From: Torreya grandis
Taxonomy: Eukaryota > Streptophyta > Pinopsida > Cupressales > Taxaceae
Assembly: GCA_037957365.1 (NCBI GenBank)
Contig: JARHVA010002005.1
Coordinates: 2,003,501-2,067,500, forward strand
DNA length: 64,000 nucleotides
Direction: 5' to 3'
The notes under the pieces are model-generated. The model was not told the origin of the DNA. It saw only the letters and a list, made by a program, of their open reading frames with translations, and did no database searches. Shown here piece by piece: positions 35,600 to 48,239 of the stretch (position 1 is its first letter; every line of letters starts with the position of its first letter). The position numbers were made by a program, and so were the translations under genes.

Positions 35600-38500
35600 A
35601 ACAACATTGATTGAAGAGATCTTAGAGGTAACTGTAGAGGAGATTTCAGGACCAACTAGGAAGGGAAAAGAAAAAGTTAAGAAAGTTCAGCCATAAGAAC
35701 CAAAAATGAAATATGAGTATAAGGGTTACCTAATTGAATCAAGCATAGTATCCAAGTTAACTAAGATCAGTGACACAAACATTAGATATGTGTTTGTAAT
35801 GGAATTATTGGAGAGATATAAAGCCATAGCTAAGACCCCACTCATGCATGCTATAACAAGCAGTTGAATTTTTCAAGCTGTAGCCTTCCAAAGCTTAGCT
35901 CAACTCCTTGAGTTTGTGTTGACATGTGCCAAATATTATGACTCCCTAACAAGGACTATGAGATGCTACTGGGAACATAATTATAAGATTGGATGCTCAG
36001 TATCTCAACTACTATTTTAAGATTCCAACATCACCTAAAATAATTGACATAACAATGGAGAAATCCATCAATCAATGGGAAACTAAGACAACTAAGTGTA
36101 TAAATATATTGAATACATATTATGTGAAAAGGGTGAAACAAGCTTCAAGGTTTCCTAAACACATTGAAGATCAGATTTTGTTCAAGAAGTTGATGATATC
36201 ATTCAGTTGCTATGCAGGATTAATGGTGTAAAGAATGCTAAGTTTTTCTCTCCATGGATGTATGATTTTATCAGAACTATTTATCAGAACCATTGATGTG
36301 ACTAGAAGATCTTCCAAAATTGAATGGTGAGAATGATAAGTGATAATATAGATCAATAGTTGAAGAGTGTGTTTCAAACCTTTGATTTCAAGATGACATC
36401 ATATCTTGTACACATAGTTACTTTGAATGAAATTTTCTCAAGGCTAAGGACTAGGGACACATTATCAACCATGCCTATATATGAATATTATCCTCAGTTG
36501 GTCCTTGAAGAATACTACAAACATCACATTTTAGTAAATGATGGTTTCTTTTCTAAACTTATTTATAAATTGGATACATTTCTAAAACATAGAAGAGTAT
36601 CAAATGAAACATGGAATGCAGTTTCATTGTATGGTTGTATTTTCATTTAATTACTTGACTTCACCTATCTCAAAGTAGGAGGTTTTTTCGGTGTACCTAT
36701 TAAGCTGCCCAGATATCCTAATGACAAGTGGATCCTCATGGAATTTTATAGGCAACTTGTTGAATTACATGATCTACAATCAAAGTCTCACAAATTTTCT
36801 ATCAATTTTCCCATTGTGATTGGTCACTATCATTGTCCTAGCATTTATAAAGCTAAAAATATATAGAAAAAAATGTATCACCATTATACTCAAGTGCAAT
36901 TTGATGCCAGATCCAATTTTGATTGCAGAGGTGTTTCTTAGAGTATGGTTTCTCTTGAGTACATGCATATCCCTACACTTAAATATTTTTGGATGGATTA
37001 TAGGGATGAGTTTGAAGTGAGGAGGGATAACAATAGGTTGATTGTAAAATAGATTCATGCATTTGATTTATCTTCTTTTCCTAAAAATATGGAAGATAAT
37101 GGTGTCGTTACAAGTGATACTTTTCATGCAGTAGGAGGGGATAGTTCCCACTTCCAATAATTATTTTTGGAGATGATCATGATAAAACAATTTCTAGGAG
37201 AACTTCAAATGTTTTGACAATGACTTCCATTTGGCTTCTTGACAAGGGTTATTACATGAAGAAATTGATAATTAAAAACCACACATGTGGGGAAAAAGAG
37301 AAAAAAGATGGTGCAAGGAGAGAGTAGCCAAGTATATACCAAGAAGATAAAACTCAAAAGGAATACTAATGATATATTTTTAGTAGTAAAAGATAAGGGA
37401 CTTATTTAGGTAGATGTTCCTCTTCCACCATTTGCTACTAGTACAAGTCCTATCTCTACCATTTCCACTTCTCCCATTCCAAATTCCACTACATCCACAT
37501 TAGATCCATAAGTAATAATGCCTCCTCCCAAGATTAATATCACCATAACTCTTGAGAAATCTATTTCAAAGGAATCCCCTCTTCTTCCTCCATCTTCACC
37601 GCCACCATCTCCTCCAGAAGATCAATGCATTGTTGAAAAAGAACCTAAAAAAGTAACTAACGAAAGAGAGACACCATCTCAAGAAGAAAAATAAGAAAAT
37701 TTTCAAGATATAATTGAGGCAATGAAATAGAGAAAAACTACTAAAGAAGGACTTGAGCTCATGGAAACAACATAAGAAGTTAGTAAAAGACCCAAAGAAG
37801 AGGAAGTAATGGCTGAGAAAATGGTAGAGAAGATAGTAGAAACATTTGAAAAAGAATCCAAGAAAGAGATCTGTGAAGGAGTGGAAACTCAAGAAACTTC
37901 TTCTCAAGAGCTAATGATTAGAAATAATCAATAAAAAATAATAACTCATGTAGATACTCCTATTCCTATAGATTTTTCATCTTGGTTGGCTACACAGAAC
38001 ACTCTTGAGGTGATACAAGTAATAAATCTTGAAGAGATAGATTTGTAATTGTTGAAGAGTCTTGATAAGAAGGGTAAAAAGTCAAAACCTGCCAAAGTAA
38101 CTTCAAAGTTATAGATTAAATCTTTAGGACAAAAGTTTGTTGAGATAACAGTCCCACCTCAAGGGATGAGCAAACAAGAAGTCATTAAAAGTGACTTAAC
38201 CTATTTAAGAATATCCCTTGGGGAGGTAAATACTAAGAGTTTAAAGGAAGATAATCAAACTCTCATTAATTCTCTTTTCAAGAAGTTGGATGAGGATAAA
38301 GCTACCAAAGCTAAATTAAAAGAATAAAATACACAATTATGTGAAATAATAGATAAAGTGGCCAAATATTTTCTACAAAAAATTATTACTTCAAGAGAAC
38401 CAATTGAGCAACAAGTGATTTCTAAGGTAGAAGAGACTAGAGATAAAGCTAAAGATGTTGAAAAATGGATAGATAAAATGAAGACAAAGGTTCAAAAACT

Positions 38501-39165
38501 TTTGCCTAATATTTAAGATGCACTTACTGATATTTTTAATAAATTGATAGAAATTAAGTTAGCAATGAAATAAACTGAGAATGAAAATGGAACTTCTGAA
38601 TTACAACAAGAAAGCTTGCATACCATAGGAAATTTGAGTGAGAAGGTCCTAGTTAAAGAGAATATCACCCCAAATGGATTGGTGAAAAATATAAAACAAG
38701 TAGATTATCTCATATCCTTTCAAATAAACATTTTGAACGAAATGAGTGAATAAATGGAGACTTTGTTAAAAGAGGAAAGTGATGTAAAGATAAATTTAGA
38801 AGATTCATTGTATGGCTTAATTGGTATCTAGTCAGACAAAGTTCTAAGGACATCTGATCAATTATACGATAAATTCAATTAATTGATAGAAAAAGCCACA
38901 ACTCCTTTTACATACAAGTCCATCAAATAAATGGTCAAACATTGACAAGAAGTGAAGAGACTCAAAACAAGAATTGAAAAAGTAAAATTTCATTGTAGAA
39001 ATTTGGAATGAGAAATGCTTAGATTTGAGATGAAAAGACAAGTAGTTGCCAAAAACTAGATGATGCAGTCATACATCAAATAATATCTCAACACATCAAG
39101 TATAGAGAGAAGTGTAGGAGTCAAGTTCATGAAGTAGATTAATTTTGCTCCAAGTCTTCTTCTTC
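35600..39165 (+). pseudogene. G1: giant unrecognised gag-like/coiled-coil ORF
   Basis: About 1,180 codons can be read in order with a few frameshifts (near 35,985 and 36,250) and many TAA/TAG stops at likely Gln positions. Part 1 (35.6-37.15 kb) is a compact domain with LIEEILEVTVEEIS, FVMELLERYKAIAKTP, INQWETKTTKCINI, VFQTFDFKMTSYLVHI, LPRYPNDKWILMEFYRQL and YFWMDYRDEFEVRRDN. Part 2 (37.4-37.95 kb) is Pro/Ser- then Lys/Glu-rich. Part 3 (37.95-39.15 kb) is a long helical, coiled-coil-like segment. Blocks of part 1 recur in G2 (LPRYVNKKWALMELMRQL; DYWLDCDDKKDVK), which proves a family. I do not recognise it. A structural (Gag-like) role in a retroelement is inferred. Confidence 0.7.
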
Positions 39166-40214
39166 TTTATCTTTTCTCTTCATAAACACACTATAATTAA
39201 TCTTGTTTTTAGTGATTACTTCATAAAATTAATGTCATTATATGATTTAATTTTAGAAGTGAAATTACTTTGTAAAATCCAAAGACTTAAGTAACTTGGC
39301 CAAAACACCATTACTTAAAGTTATTTTGTAAAAGCAGATTACTTAGGCTGTTTTAGTTCTGCATATAGAGAGTTAGTATTTGATCCAAATAGGAGGACCA
39401 AGTTTCACCACTTGTCATCAACCATTGCAAGCTAGGAAAGAGAAATTCAAGGAAGACATTACTCAATATTTCTCAGTTTTATTACAACACATGAAGATTT
39501 TGGAGATTGAATCCTATTCAAACTATATATCTAAAATTGTATAAATATAAGTGAAGGCCTACGTGTTTGAGGAGAATAATTTTTTAGAGGATGAGAATTT
39601 TTGGAAAATAAGCAATTGTATAAAAAGTTTAAGAAATCTAAAACTTTGTGTCTAGATAATCAGATTATTTTGTATGAATTGTGTTGAAAGTGAATAAAAA
39701 GGAGATTTATTTTGTTGAAGGACTTTATGTCTGAGGAAATCATTTCATGCATTCTATGAAGATAAAATGGCAAACTTTTCATTATCTTTGATCTAAATTG
39801 AATTAATAGCTTTCATAATCATTTTTGGAAAAGTTATCATAATTACATTCGCTTATCTACTTGTAAGGATATAATAGACTCTGTGTAGCTATCTATTGTG
39901 AAATAGAATTTTCTATTTCTCAATTGTTGAAATCTTTCTCTTATTTCCCAATTTCTATGAAATTCTTTTCACATTTCTAAAAAAAATAACTGCTTACTTG
40001 CTGCAAAATCCCTTTGTTATGGTTCGTGAACAAAGTGATTAAAGTAATACCCCAATTAAAACCAACTTGCACATAATTAACTCTGTGAACAACCATAAGT
40101 GTAAGTAATTATAAATAGATAAGAGAAAACATATAGGAGATTCACCATTAAATGAAGGGTATTTAATCCCATGACTGCCTAGTTACATTTAAAGTAATTT
40201 ACAAAATATCAAGC
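39166..40214. other. Spacer between G1 and X
   Basis: AT-rich with no readable domain on either strand. Possibly linker sequence of the B element. Confidence 0.45.
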
Positions 40215-41595
40215 TAACAAGTTCTAAGTGCATAAATAGACCCATAGTTTGTTCCTCTACTATGAACTATTATACAATAAATGGAATTTATGTATTAAGC
40301 CTATTGGAAAGATCCATTACTTGAACATTAAATATTTGATTGAGTCTATTAAAGTAAGTTCAATTTTTTTTATAATAGATATACATAGATGGTCACATAA
40401 TCCTAAAGACTTTCAAGATGTTATTTCTCATGTACTGGAATAACACCTCCAAATACCTCAAATGATAATGAATCAAGTATTGTTACAATCAAGATTCATA
40501 TCTCTTAAAATGAGGAAGTGGAAATTAATAATGATTTTAAAGGTGATGTAATTTAAGACCATCTATCTCTTGAATTACATTATGTTAAAATGGAATAAAA
40601 CTATGTTGAATATAATGGCTTGTCTCAATTTGAAAATGGAGCAGATAATGAAGAAAACATTCATGATCTTGTAAGTGTATAATAAACTAGAGAACCTTTC
40701 TCCTTACATAGGAAAATAGTTCCAACCATTCAAAGTTATGAATATATACTAGATTTCATGGTCATAGAGAGATTGAAATCAAGTGTGCAAGGAAATCTGG
40801 TCTTCTAATTAAGTGTGAACTCCATTGGCTTGTTTGAAGTTGTCATTCTTATTCTCATACACAAAATATGAGGAGGTTATATGATTGGTCTAGCTATGGC
40901 ATGCCCAAATACTTTTAGTCTTGTTACATGTTCTTTTCTTTTAAGATTTGATTTGATTGAAAGATCCTAGAAGTATTTGGAAGGATATAAATTAGACCTA
41001 CCAACATAAAGTTTTGTCCCATATAATTACTAAGATAGTTGTTAAACTTGATGATATTCATCAATAATTCTCAAATTCAATTTTAATTAATTGAGAAGTC
41101 TTCAAAGCAAATATCACATAGAATTATGATCATAAAATCAAATTCACATATGGAATGATGATCGATCAAATCATAACCTATGATGAATATATTACTATAT
41201 ACACCAGTAGAGCCCATGATTTGTCAAGTGATACTAAGTATGGAATAATCTCTAATTAAATTGAGTGGTACTGGTATTGATCACATAACTATTCTGCAAA
41301 CAAATACTACATAAGATAACATAATTTTTATCAATGGAATCTTGAGTCATGCTAAACATCACTTGAGTTTTTGAATCATGTTTAGATGGATTCACCATTT
41401 TTCAAACATCACAAGGGCATAAAAACTTATCAACATATCCCATGGAGCCTAATTATTTCACTTGTAAAACTCTAAGACTTCACCTACCTTATCTACACCT
41501 ATTTTATATCTTGATTTATCTACCTACATACTTATCGGGACTTGATGCATATGCTAACACAAGTGTCAAAGTCTGATGCCCTCTTGAAAAATCCC
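40215..41595 (+). pseudogene. X (left copy): unrecognised coding relic, left arm of an inverted repeat
   Basis: Matches the reverse complement of about 46,255-47,680 over about 1.4 kb. Shared blocks include the phrase around 40,225-40,330 (AAGCCTATTGGAAAGATCCA) and its partner at 47,590, and the end block with CTTGAT...AACACAA at 41,540. Readable protein pieces are shared by both copies: CSxxYYELLYNK, LSLLERSIT, IVPTIQ, FMVIERLKSSVQ. No known family is recognised. Stops are frequent. Confidence 0.55.
40215..41595. repeat. Inverted repeat, left arm
   Basis: Pairs with 46,255-47,680 in opposite orientation; about 80-85% alike by eye, with small indels. The arms are separated by about 4.7 kb, of which 2.9 kb is the later insertion C. 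Confidence 0.8.
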
Positions 41596-41680
41596 ATTAG
41601 CAAATTTGGACAACATAAAACTTGTAAAAAATGCATTAAGCAATTTGCACAACTTTAAAAATTACAATGAACAATATGCA

Positions 41681-42030
41681 TATCAAGATGAGTTTTAGGA
41701 ATACTGATCCAAATGAATTTATTGATTCAATATGCAATGTAAGACATGTATTATTCAAGACAATATAGAGAAAACACACGTAGCTGAAAGAATGAAATCA
41801 AAGAGAAATAATTGTACCAAGACATGAATGCTCCAATAATCCACAAAATATAATACATTAGAAATATAAAGGGAGAGAGGTACATATATAGGTTGGAGAA
41901 TAAAATATACCACATATTATAGTGAATGTGGGACTAATATTCCCAAGGAACCCAAATGACCTCTAGAGCCCTAAGCAAGTTAATACAACCATGTAGGCAA
42001 AATCCAGTGGGAAAAAAGCCTACACCAATA
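41681..42030 (-). repeat. 3' LTR of C (350 bp)
   Basis: Partner of 44,207-44,554 (about 88% by eye). Both contain CCAAGACATGAATGCTC and GAATGTGGGACTAAT. The terminal TG/CA have drifted to TA on this copy. The PPT CCCCCC (plus strand) abuts at 42,031. Confidence 0.88.
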
Positions 42031-42192
42031 CCCCCCATAAACATAGTTTAGGTGGGCGATGATACAAAAAATGGGTCCTAAAAATAAGGCCTAATAAGGT
42101 ACCCATGTACATAGAGATGATCCCACTATCTTCAAAAATGTGAAGGATGTGTGCCTCCACAAAGAAGAGAGAATGTATGCACAAACTATTGC

Positions 42193-42420
42193 ATGGTGAA
42201 TGCTATAGTAGGTCCCTCTATAATAAATGTTGTCTCTTCATTTAAAAATAAACAAACTAAGAGATATCAAATTGATAAATTGCCACTCAAGTGGAATGCA
42301 TGTAGGATGGTGAATGCTATAGTAGGTCCCTCTATAATAAATGTTGTCTCTTCATTTAAAAATAAACAAACTAAGAGATATCAAATTGATAAATTCCCAC
42401 TCAAGTGGAATGCATGTAGG
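42193..42420 (+). repeat. Tandem duplication of a 114-bp unit inside C
   Basis: Units 42,193-42,306 and 42,307-42,420 differ at one base (TTGCCACTC against TTCCCACTC). 114 is a multiple of three, so the plus-strand frame stays open across it, but no known protein is encoded. The near identity makes it much younger than the LTR divergence of C. Confidence 0.92.
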
Positions 42421-43358
42421 AATCCATATGCATATCTCTTAAAAATGCTTAAATGTCTCCTTGTTAATGCTCGAATATGCTAAAGTTTGATCGGGTATCA
42501 TAGGACTAACTATAGAAGATGGTAATGAAGAAGCATACAATGAATGAGAGAGAAGAACTAGAGAAAAATATAAACATGGAACATTAATTGAATGAATTTC
42601 CATGGGAAGAGGAGAGCAAAGCTCAATAATCATTGAAACTAAAGACTAGTCTGCAAATGAAGCACTCAGATCTGCAAGGTGAATGTCCATAGGAACATAT
42701 GAGTCATCAATATTATCGCTGTGTATACTCTCATGAAATTAGTAAATTCCTCTAAAATTCAAGTTTATGAAGGCTCTAAAAGAACAATAATCTACACAAG
42801 AGTGGATGTATAATCTATAATGAGACAACTAAGGCCTGGCAAAATCTCATCCTGTAGTGAACGATTGATAGAAAGAAGAGCACTGTCCACCATGGATGTA
42901 TCATCAAAAGAAATAAAAACATGAGGAGAGAGTAAAATAGTATTATAAGAGACAATAGGAAGCAAAGGAGGCATGACATAAATCTCAATAGGATCACCAA
43001 AAAGACTCTTTAGTATGTTCCAAATAGTGCATGGACATTCTATATATTCCACATGACAATGAAGATCTATGGAAACATTAAGTAATAAAGTGGAAAAAAC
43101 CTTTCCACAAGTATTAGTCCACTTATTGAATTGAACATAATTAGTGGGTGCAAGAATCTATCCATATAAAAAGGGAATACAATTCTTGTGTGTGAGCAAG
43201 TGTTCCATGTAAGCACGCTAGGAAACATAATTGTCCTTCCCAAAAAGGATCACTAGATATGAAATAACTCTCCTCATTTGGAGTCTCTCAAATGGGGTCA
43301 ACATGACCAAGAGAAGACACTAAGTAAGTACACAATTGCACAAAATTCTCTAATACCA

Positions 43359-43598
43359 TATCAGAATGATCTCCAAGAATGTTGAGCCAAATGAATACAT
43401 TGATTCAAGATGCAATGTAAGACACGTATTAATTAAGATAATACAGATCAAACACATGTAGTTACAAGAATGAAATCAAATAGAAATAATTTCACCAAGA
43501 CATGAATGCTCCAATAATCCACACAATATACTACATTAGAAATATAAAGGGAAAGAGGTATATATATAGGTTGGAGAGAGAAAGCTACCATAGGTAGC
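43359..43598 (-). repeat. Internal partial LTR of C with its own PBS
   Basis: Matches the 3' two-thirds (minus orientation) of the C LTRs. It is followed on the minus strand by TGGTATTAGAGA, a PBS one base off the tRNA-Met complement over the first 11 positions. The homology stops at about 43,598 (AAAGCTACC), so the U3 start is missing. Confidence 0.82.
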
Positions 43599-44194
43599 CA
43601 AAAAATACCTCCTTATAGATCTACAGCCAATGCATCTACCATGTAATCTCCTTACAAGTAGCTACCACACAAGCTGATCCTCCATGTTGAACTCCTCCAA
43701 TTCCAATATCTCCATTCTAAAGTCCTCTACAGTAATATCTCCCACACTGTAGTCTTCCAATGTCAAGACCACATAATAGATGATGCCAAAGATGTATCTT
43801 AGACACTCTTTATCAGATCTCTATCAAAAAAGATAGAAATATAAAGTCCAATGCCTTATATTGACTAAATGAGATCCATAATTTGTATAAATTTGTTGAC
43901 TCCATGGTGGTAACAAACTAGATCTATAAACAATACAATAAGCTTACACAATGGGTGAATGAATACGTGATCCTCACATGATGATGAAAAAACCAATACA
44001 CTTGGAGGCTTGAATATCTCAGTAACATAATTAAAAATAGATTCAAAACCTTAGATCTAAAATAAATCTCCTTATAAAATTAATATAATAAAATGCTAAT
44101 GATAAAATAGAGAGATCTAAATTGAAATCAAATGAACCCAAGATTTGAAATGAAAACTTGTAGAAAAAACTAGGCAATCCTTAGATCTAGATCT

Positions 44195-44206
44195 ACTCTG
44201 ATATTA
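44195..44206 (-). other. PBS of C (initiator tRNA-Met type)
   Basis: TAATATCAGAGT on the minus strand; two changes from TGGTATCAGAGC. Confidence 0.75.
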
Positions 44207-44554
44207 TATTAGGATGAGTTATAATAATATTAATCCAAGTGAATGCATTGATTAAATATGCAATGTAAGACATATTTTTCAAGATAATATAGAGCAAACA
44301 CATGTAACTACAAGAATGAAATCAAAGAGAGATAATTGCACCAAGACATGAATGCTCTAATAATCCACACAATATACTACATTATAAAAATAAATGGAGA
44401 GAGGTTCATATATATATTGGAGAGGGAAAGATACCACACATTGTAGTGAATGTGGGACTAATCTTTCTAAGTAACCTAAATGACCTCTAGATCCTTAAGC
44501 AAGCTCATACAACCATGCAAGCAAAACCCAGTAGGAAAAAGGCCTACACCGACA
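44207..44554 (-). repeat. 5' LTR of C (348 bp)
   Basis: On the minus strand it starts TGTCGGTGTAGG and ends CATCCTAATA, followed by the PBS at 44,196-44,206. Confidence 0.88.
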
Positions 44555-44559
44555 ATGCA

Positions 44560-44849
44560 TAACTTGAAAAAGTGTGTTTGTGTTTTTTCATGACTTGAAA
44601 AAGTGACTTTCAAAATTTTCATGACATAAAAATGTGCAAATTTACTATTACAAACATGTGAAATTTAAAAAATATGAGAATGAATCAAAATACACAAGTG
44701 TGAATCTACAAAAACCTAATGAAGAGTATTATTTTTCTTCTTCATTGATGATGATATCAATATTTTGTTTTGCACTTGTAAGGAAACTTTGCCTTTGTGG
44801 TCTTCAAGATCCAGTCAGGTGATTTGACTCAGTAAGCATTACATAGAAT
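44560..44849. other. Meeting zone of the two X copies
   Basis: A short AT-rich stretch with repeated 'ATGACTTGAAAAAGTG' phrases. No gene. The frame 44,634-44,822 has no motif. Confidence 0.4.
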
Positions 44850-47690
44850 CCCTTTGCCACTTTTGAAACTGAATTGGAGACAAGATTCTAATATACCTTT
44901 ACTTCTAAAGTAGCAATTTTATTAATATTTTTGAGATAAATTCCCATGTCATATCTACATCACCCTTATTTCCATATTCATCCCAATATCACCTAAAAAA
45001 GACTCATTTAGAAGAACTTGTTTCTAAAATCTTATTTATTGCTTTGTGTCTTTCTTGTATACCTATATGATAGCCCATTTAATGAAGGCCTATTTTATCT
45101 AAAGGCTCACCATAATAATTTTGAGTATCCCAATTAGTTCCAAGATGAATGATTTGAATGAACATAGATCAAGGATGCATGAACATAAAATGAGTCAATA
45201 TTACACCATGAATGCCAAACAACACATGAAAAGAGTTGTAAAGCCTGTAAGTTATCTTCAATTCAGTAGTTCATAGTGGATTTCATATTGTGAAATTAAA
45301 CCTAATTTATTTAGACAATTCAAAAACCTATTTCAAATTCAAGATCATTTTACTACTTACACAAATAAGTACCATAAAGTGGGGCTTATTATCTACATCT
45401 ATACTTTTATCAGGAGTAAAGTAGTGAGGTGGATAATCTTGATTAAGTAAGGCTCTAAATTCAAATATGATTTTATTTTGGAACATTAAAGTTGGATTAA
45501 AAATTAGTTCAACATCAATAAATAAGCCAGTGATAACCTTTGGAAAATAATGTACCTTTGTTTCATTTTCAAAGTTGATGACTTTGTATTGAGTTAGTTG
45601 TTTCATAACCTCATCATACTTGGTTAACCACTAGCTATGATAGTAAAAAATAAATAAAAACACCAACTTCTTATCTAAAGGTTTAGATGTTATGTACAAT
45701 GGTATAATCCTATCATTGAACTTGTGGCACAGGTTCCCTATATATCCCCTAGTTGTAAAAACCATATCAAGCACATTGTATACAACATAACACTATGGAA
45801 TAGGACTATTTGGGAACATTAAAATCTTTAGAGTCACCTTACACATAATATCCATAATTTTATTTTCCCACTTTTGATTATAAGGCCTAATCTTATCCTC
45901 TATACTAGAGTTATGGTTTTCCTGAACATAAATTAGGAACATACTAGAATTTTCATGCATCAGAACATGCCCCCAAAAATAGTGAATATATCTATGTGAT
46001 AATGGGATTAATAAAAAACTATTCCTTCACCATCCTTGTAAGATCTTATAATATTAGCATGTATTATAATTTTTTGCACTACTCTTTTATTTGCCACGAA
46101 GCTAGTGACCAATAATAAATGGTGGAATTTCAAAAGATGTTGAACATATTGTGGGTTATAGGAGAAGTGATAACATAATTATTAGGATCCAAGGATGGTG
46201 TAGGAACAAATATTTGGATTCAATAGGTGCACAAGCATTCCTATGAAGGTTTGATACCGATGGTTTTAAGGGCGTCAGACTCTGATAGTTGTGTTATCAG
46301 ATGTATCAGGACTTGATGGGTTTGTAGGCAAATGGAGTAAGATATGAGACAAGTATAGACAAGGTAGGTGAATTACTATAGGTTTACAAGTGAAGTAATT
46401 GTAATCTATGGGATTTATTTAAAAAAAAGTATGCCCTTGTTATGTTTGGGATGTGGTGAAGCCATATAAGTAGGACTCAAAAACTCAATTGATGTCTATC
46501 ATGGTTCAATATTCCATTGACAAATATTATGTTATCCCATGTAGTATTTGGTTGTAAAATAACCATGTGATAAATACCAATACCACTCAATGTAAATGGA
46601 GGTTTATCCATACTCAGTACCACTTGACAAATCATGAACTCTATTGGTGCATATAGTAATATATTCATCACAGGTTATGATTTGATCGATCACCATTCCA
46701 TATGTGAATTTGATTTAACCAACCAAATTATCTATGATGTTTGCTTTGAATAGTGCCCTATTAATTAAAATTACATTTGAGAGTTATTCATGAGAATTAT
46801 CAAGTTTAAAAATAATCTTAGAAATTTGATTGGACAAAAATTTCTATTAGTAGGTCTAATTTTTATCCCTCCAAATTCTCCTAGGAATTTTCAATCAAAT
46901 CAAATCCTAAAAGAAAAGCACCTATAATAAGACCACAAGTATTTGAGTATGGCATAGCCAGATCAATCATAGAAGCTCCTCATCTTTTGTGTATGATAAT
47001 AAGAATGACAAATTTAAACAAGCCAATGAAGTTCACACTTAAGTGGAAGACTAGATATACTTGCACACTTGATTTTAATCTCTCTATGACCATGAAATTT
47101 GTTTCATCTTCATAACCTTGAATGGTTGGAACTATTTACCTATGTAAGGAAAAAGGTGCTCTAGTTTGTTATACACTTCCAATATCAAGATTGATGTCAT
47201 CATTATCTACTCCATTTTCAACTTGAGATGGGCCACTATATTCAACATAGTTTTTTCTATTTAAATATAATTTGCGTTAGGAGATAGATGGTCTTCAACT
47301 ACATCACCATTCAAATCATTATTAATTTCAACTTCCTCATTTTTCAAAGATCTCAGTCTTGACTGTAGCAGTATTTGATTTATGAGCATTTGAGGTATTT
47401 GGAGGTGTCATTCTAGTACATAAGAAAAAACATCTTGAAATAGGGTACAAATAGGGAGCATAGATATATTTAGATTCATGATCAAGTCTTTGGGAATATC
47501 TGACAATCCATGTATATCTATTATAAAAATATTTGAAACTTAATTTAATAGACTCAATTACTTTTTCAATGTTAAAGTAATGGATCTTTCCAATAGGCTT
47601 AGTACATAAAATTTATTATACAATAACTCATAATAGTAGGAACAATCTATGGGTCCATTTGCATACTTTAGAACTTTCATGAGGAAGAAG
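44850..47690 (-). pseudogene. X (right copy): longer unrecognised coding relic
   Basis: Minus-strand reading begins near 47,680 with CSYYYELLYNKFYVLSLLER and continues with IESIKLSFKYFYNRYTWIV, TPPNTSNAHKSNTATVKTE, FMVIERLKSSVQVYLVF and TWDNIIFVNGILNHDRHQLS (46,500). Beyond the inverted-repeat arm it goes on into NLCHKFNDRIIPLYIT (about 45,700) and the 92-codon open frame 45,606-45,328 (KVHYFPKVITGLFIDVELIF). Consistent reading over 2.8 kb with stops at TAA/TAG argues for a real ancestral gene. The family is unknown to me. Association with the B element is by position. Confidence 0.5.
46255..47680. repeat. Inverted repeat, right arm
   Basis: Reverse-complement partner of 40,215-41,595. It ends near 46,260, where both copies carry a CTGACGCCC/CTGATGCCC phrase. 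Confidence 0.8.
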
Positions 47691-47799
47691 CTCATGACCA
47701 AAAAAATAAGCAACTTCTAATTTGCTAGGATAATGGTGGAGACTTTAAACTTGTTGACTTGTGGGTAGATTTCATAATACCAAATAAATATTTTACTAT

Positions 47800-48235
47800 G
47801 TATCCATTATAATTAATCTATGAGATTGATGTCGTAATTCTAATAACACTTGAATTACCTGCACTTCAACTGGCCAAAGCCATTGAGAATTAGAATTTTT
47901 AAAATCCTTTGGATAAGAGAATTCTCTATTTAAACAAAATTGAAGAAGATATATCTGGAGTTGTTGATAGGATTACCAAGCATCAAGCTCAAGTAAATAT
48001 ATTTTTTGATAATAAAGTGAATAAAATTAATTTTCAAGTAGGAGATCTTTTTATCTTGTGGGATAAGCATAGAATGCCAAAAGGAAGTCAAAGAAAATTT
48101 GACTCACTATGGATGGGCCCTTTCAAGATTTGACACTTTTGTGGTGATAATAATTTCTACTTGGCCTATTATGATGGCACACATATTTCATTTCCATATA
48201 ATGGGAAATATCTCAAACATTACTTAAAGTAAAAA
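47800..48235 (+). pseudogene. Integrase C-terminal fragment (Ty3/gypsy, Tat-like)
   Basis: The open frame 47,909-48,133 reads RITKHQAQVNIFFDNKVNK, FQVGDLFILWDKHRMPKGS and KFDSLWMGPFKI; after a stop it continues with YLAYYDGT...PYNGKYLKHYL. This is the C-terminal domain of Ty3/gypsy integrase ('F..GD.VL.WD.R...KG.H.KFDSLW.GPF.I'). The catalytic core is missing upstream, where the inverted X copy begins, so the element was rearranged here. Confidence 0.85.
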
Positions 48236-48239
48236 GTAG

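Larger units (their letters stand above)
41681..44554 (-). mobile_element. Element C: short Copia-like, non-autonomous LTR element with an extra internal LTR piece
   Basis: A 2,874-bp element with LTRs 41,681-42,030 and 44,207-44,554, flanked by the perfect 5-bp duplication ATGCA (41,676-41,680; 44,555-44,559). Minus orientation is shown by a PBS next to the right LTR (TAATATCAGAG, from the TGGTATCAGAG complement of initiator tRNA-Met used by Copia) and a GGGGGGT purine tract next to the left LTR. The LTR outer end reads TGTCGGTGTAGGCC on the minus strand, a Copia-like start. There are no gag or pol motifs inside. A third partial LTR with its own PBS lies at 43,359-43,598. Confidence 0.88.

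Noticed and set aside
37596..37907. Minus-strand frame of 103 codons rich in Phe/Ser
   Set aside because: Shadow of the Lys/Glu-rich linker of G1 on the plus strand.
1010..39165. Non-standard genetic code (TAA/TAG read as Gln)
   Set aside because: The families present (plant Tat-like gypsy, plant mobile domain, plant LINE) are of land plants with the standard code. Frameshifts also occur, and stops appear in enzyme domains at non-Gln places. Deamination decay explains it better.
42151..42483. 110-codon plus-strand frame as a gene
   Set aside because: Its length comes from the 114-bp tandem duplication inside the minus-oriented element C; no motif.
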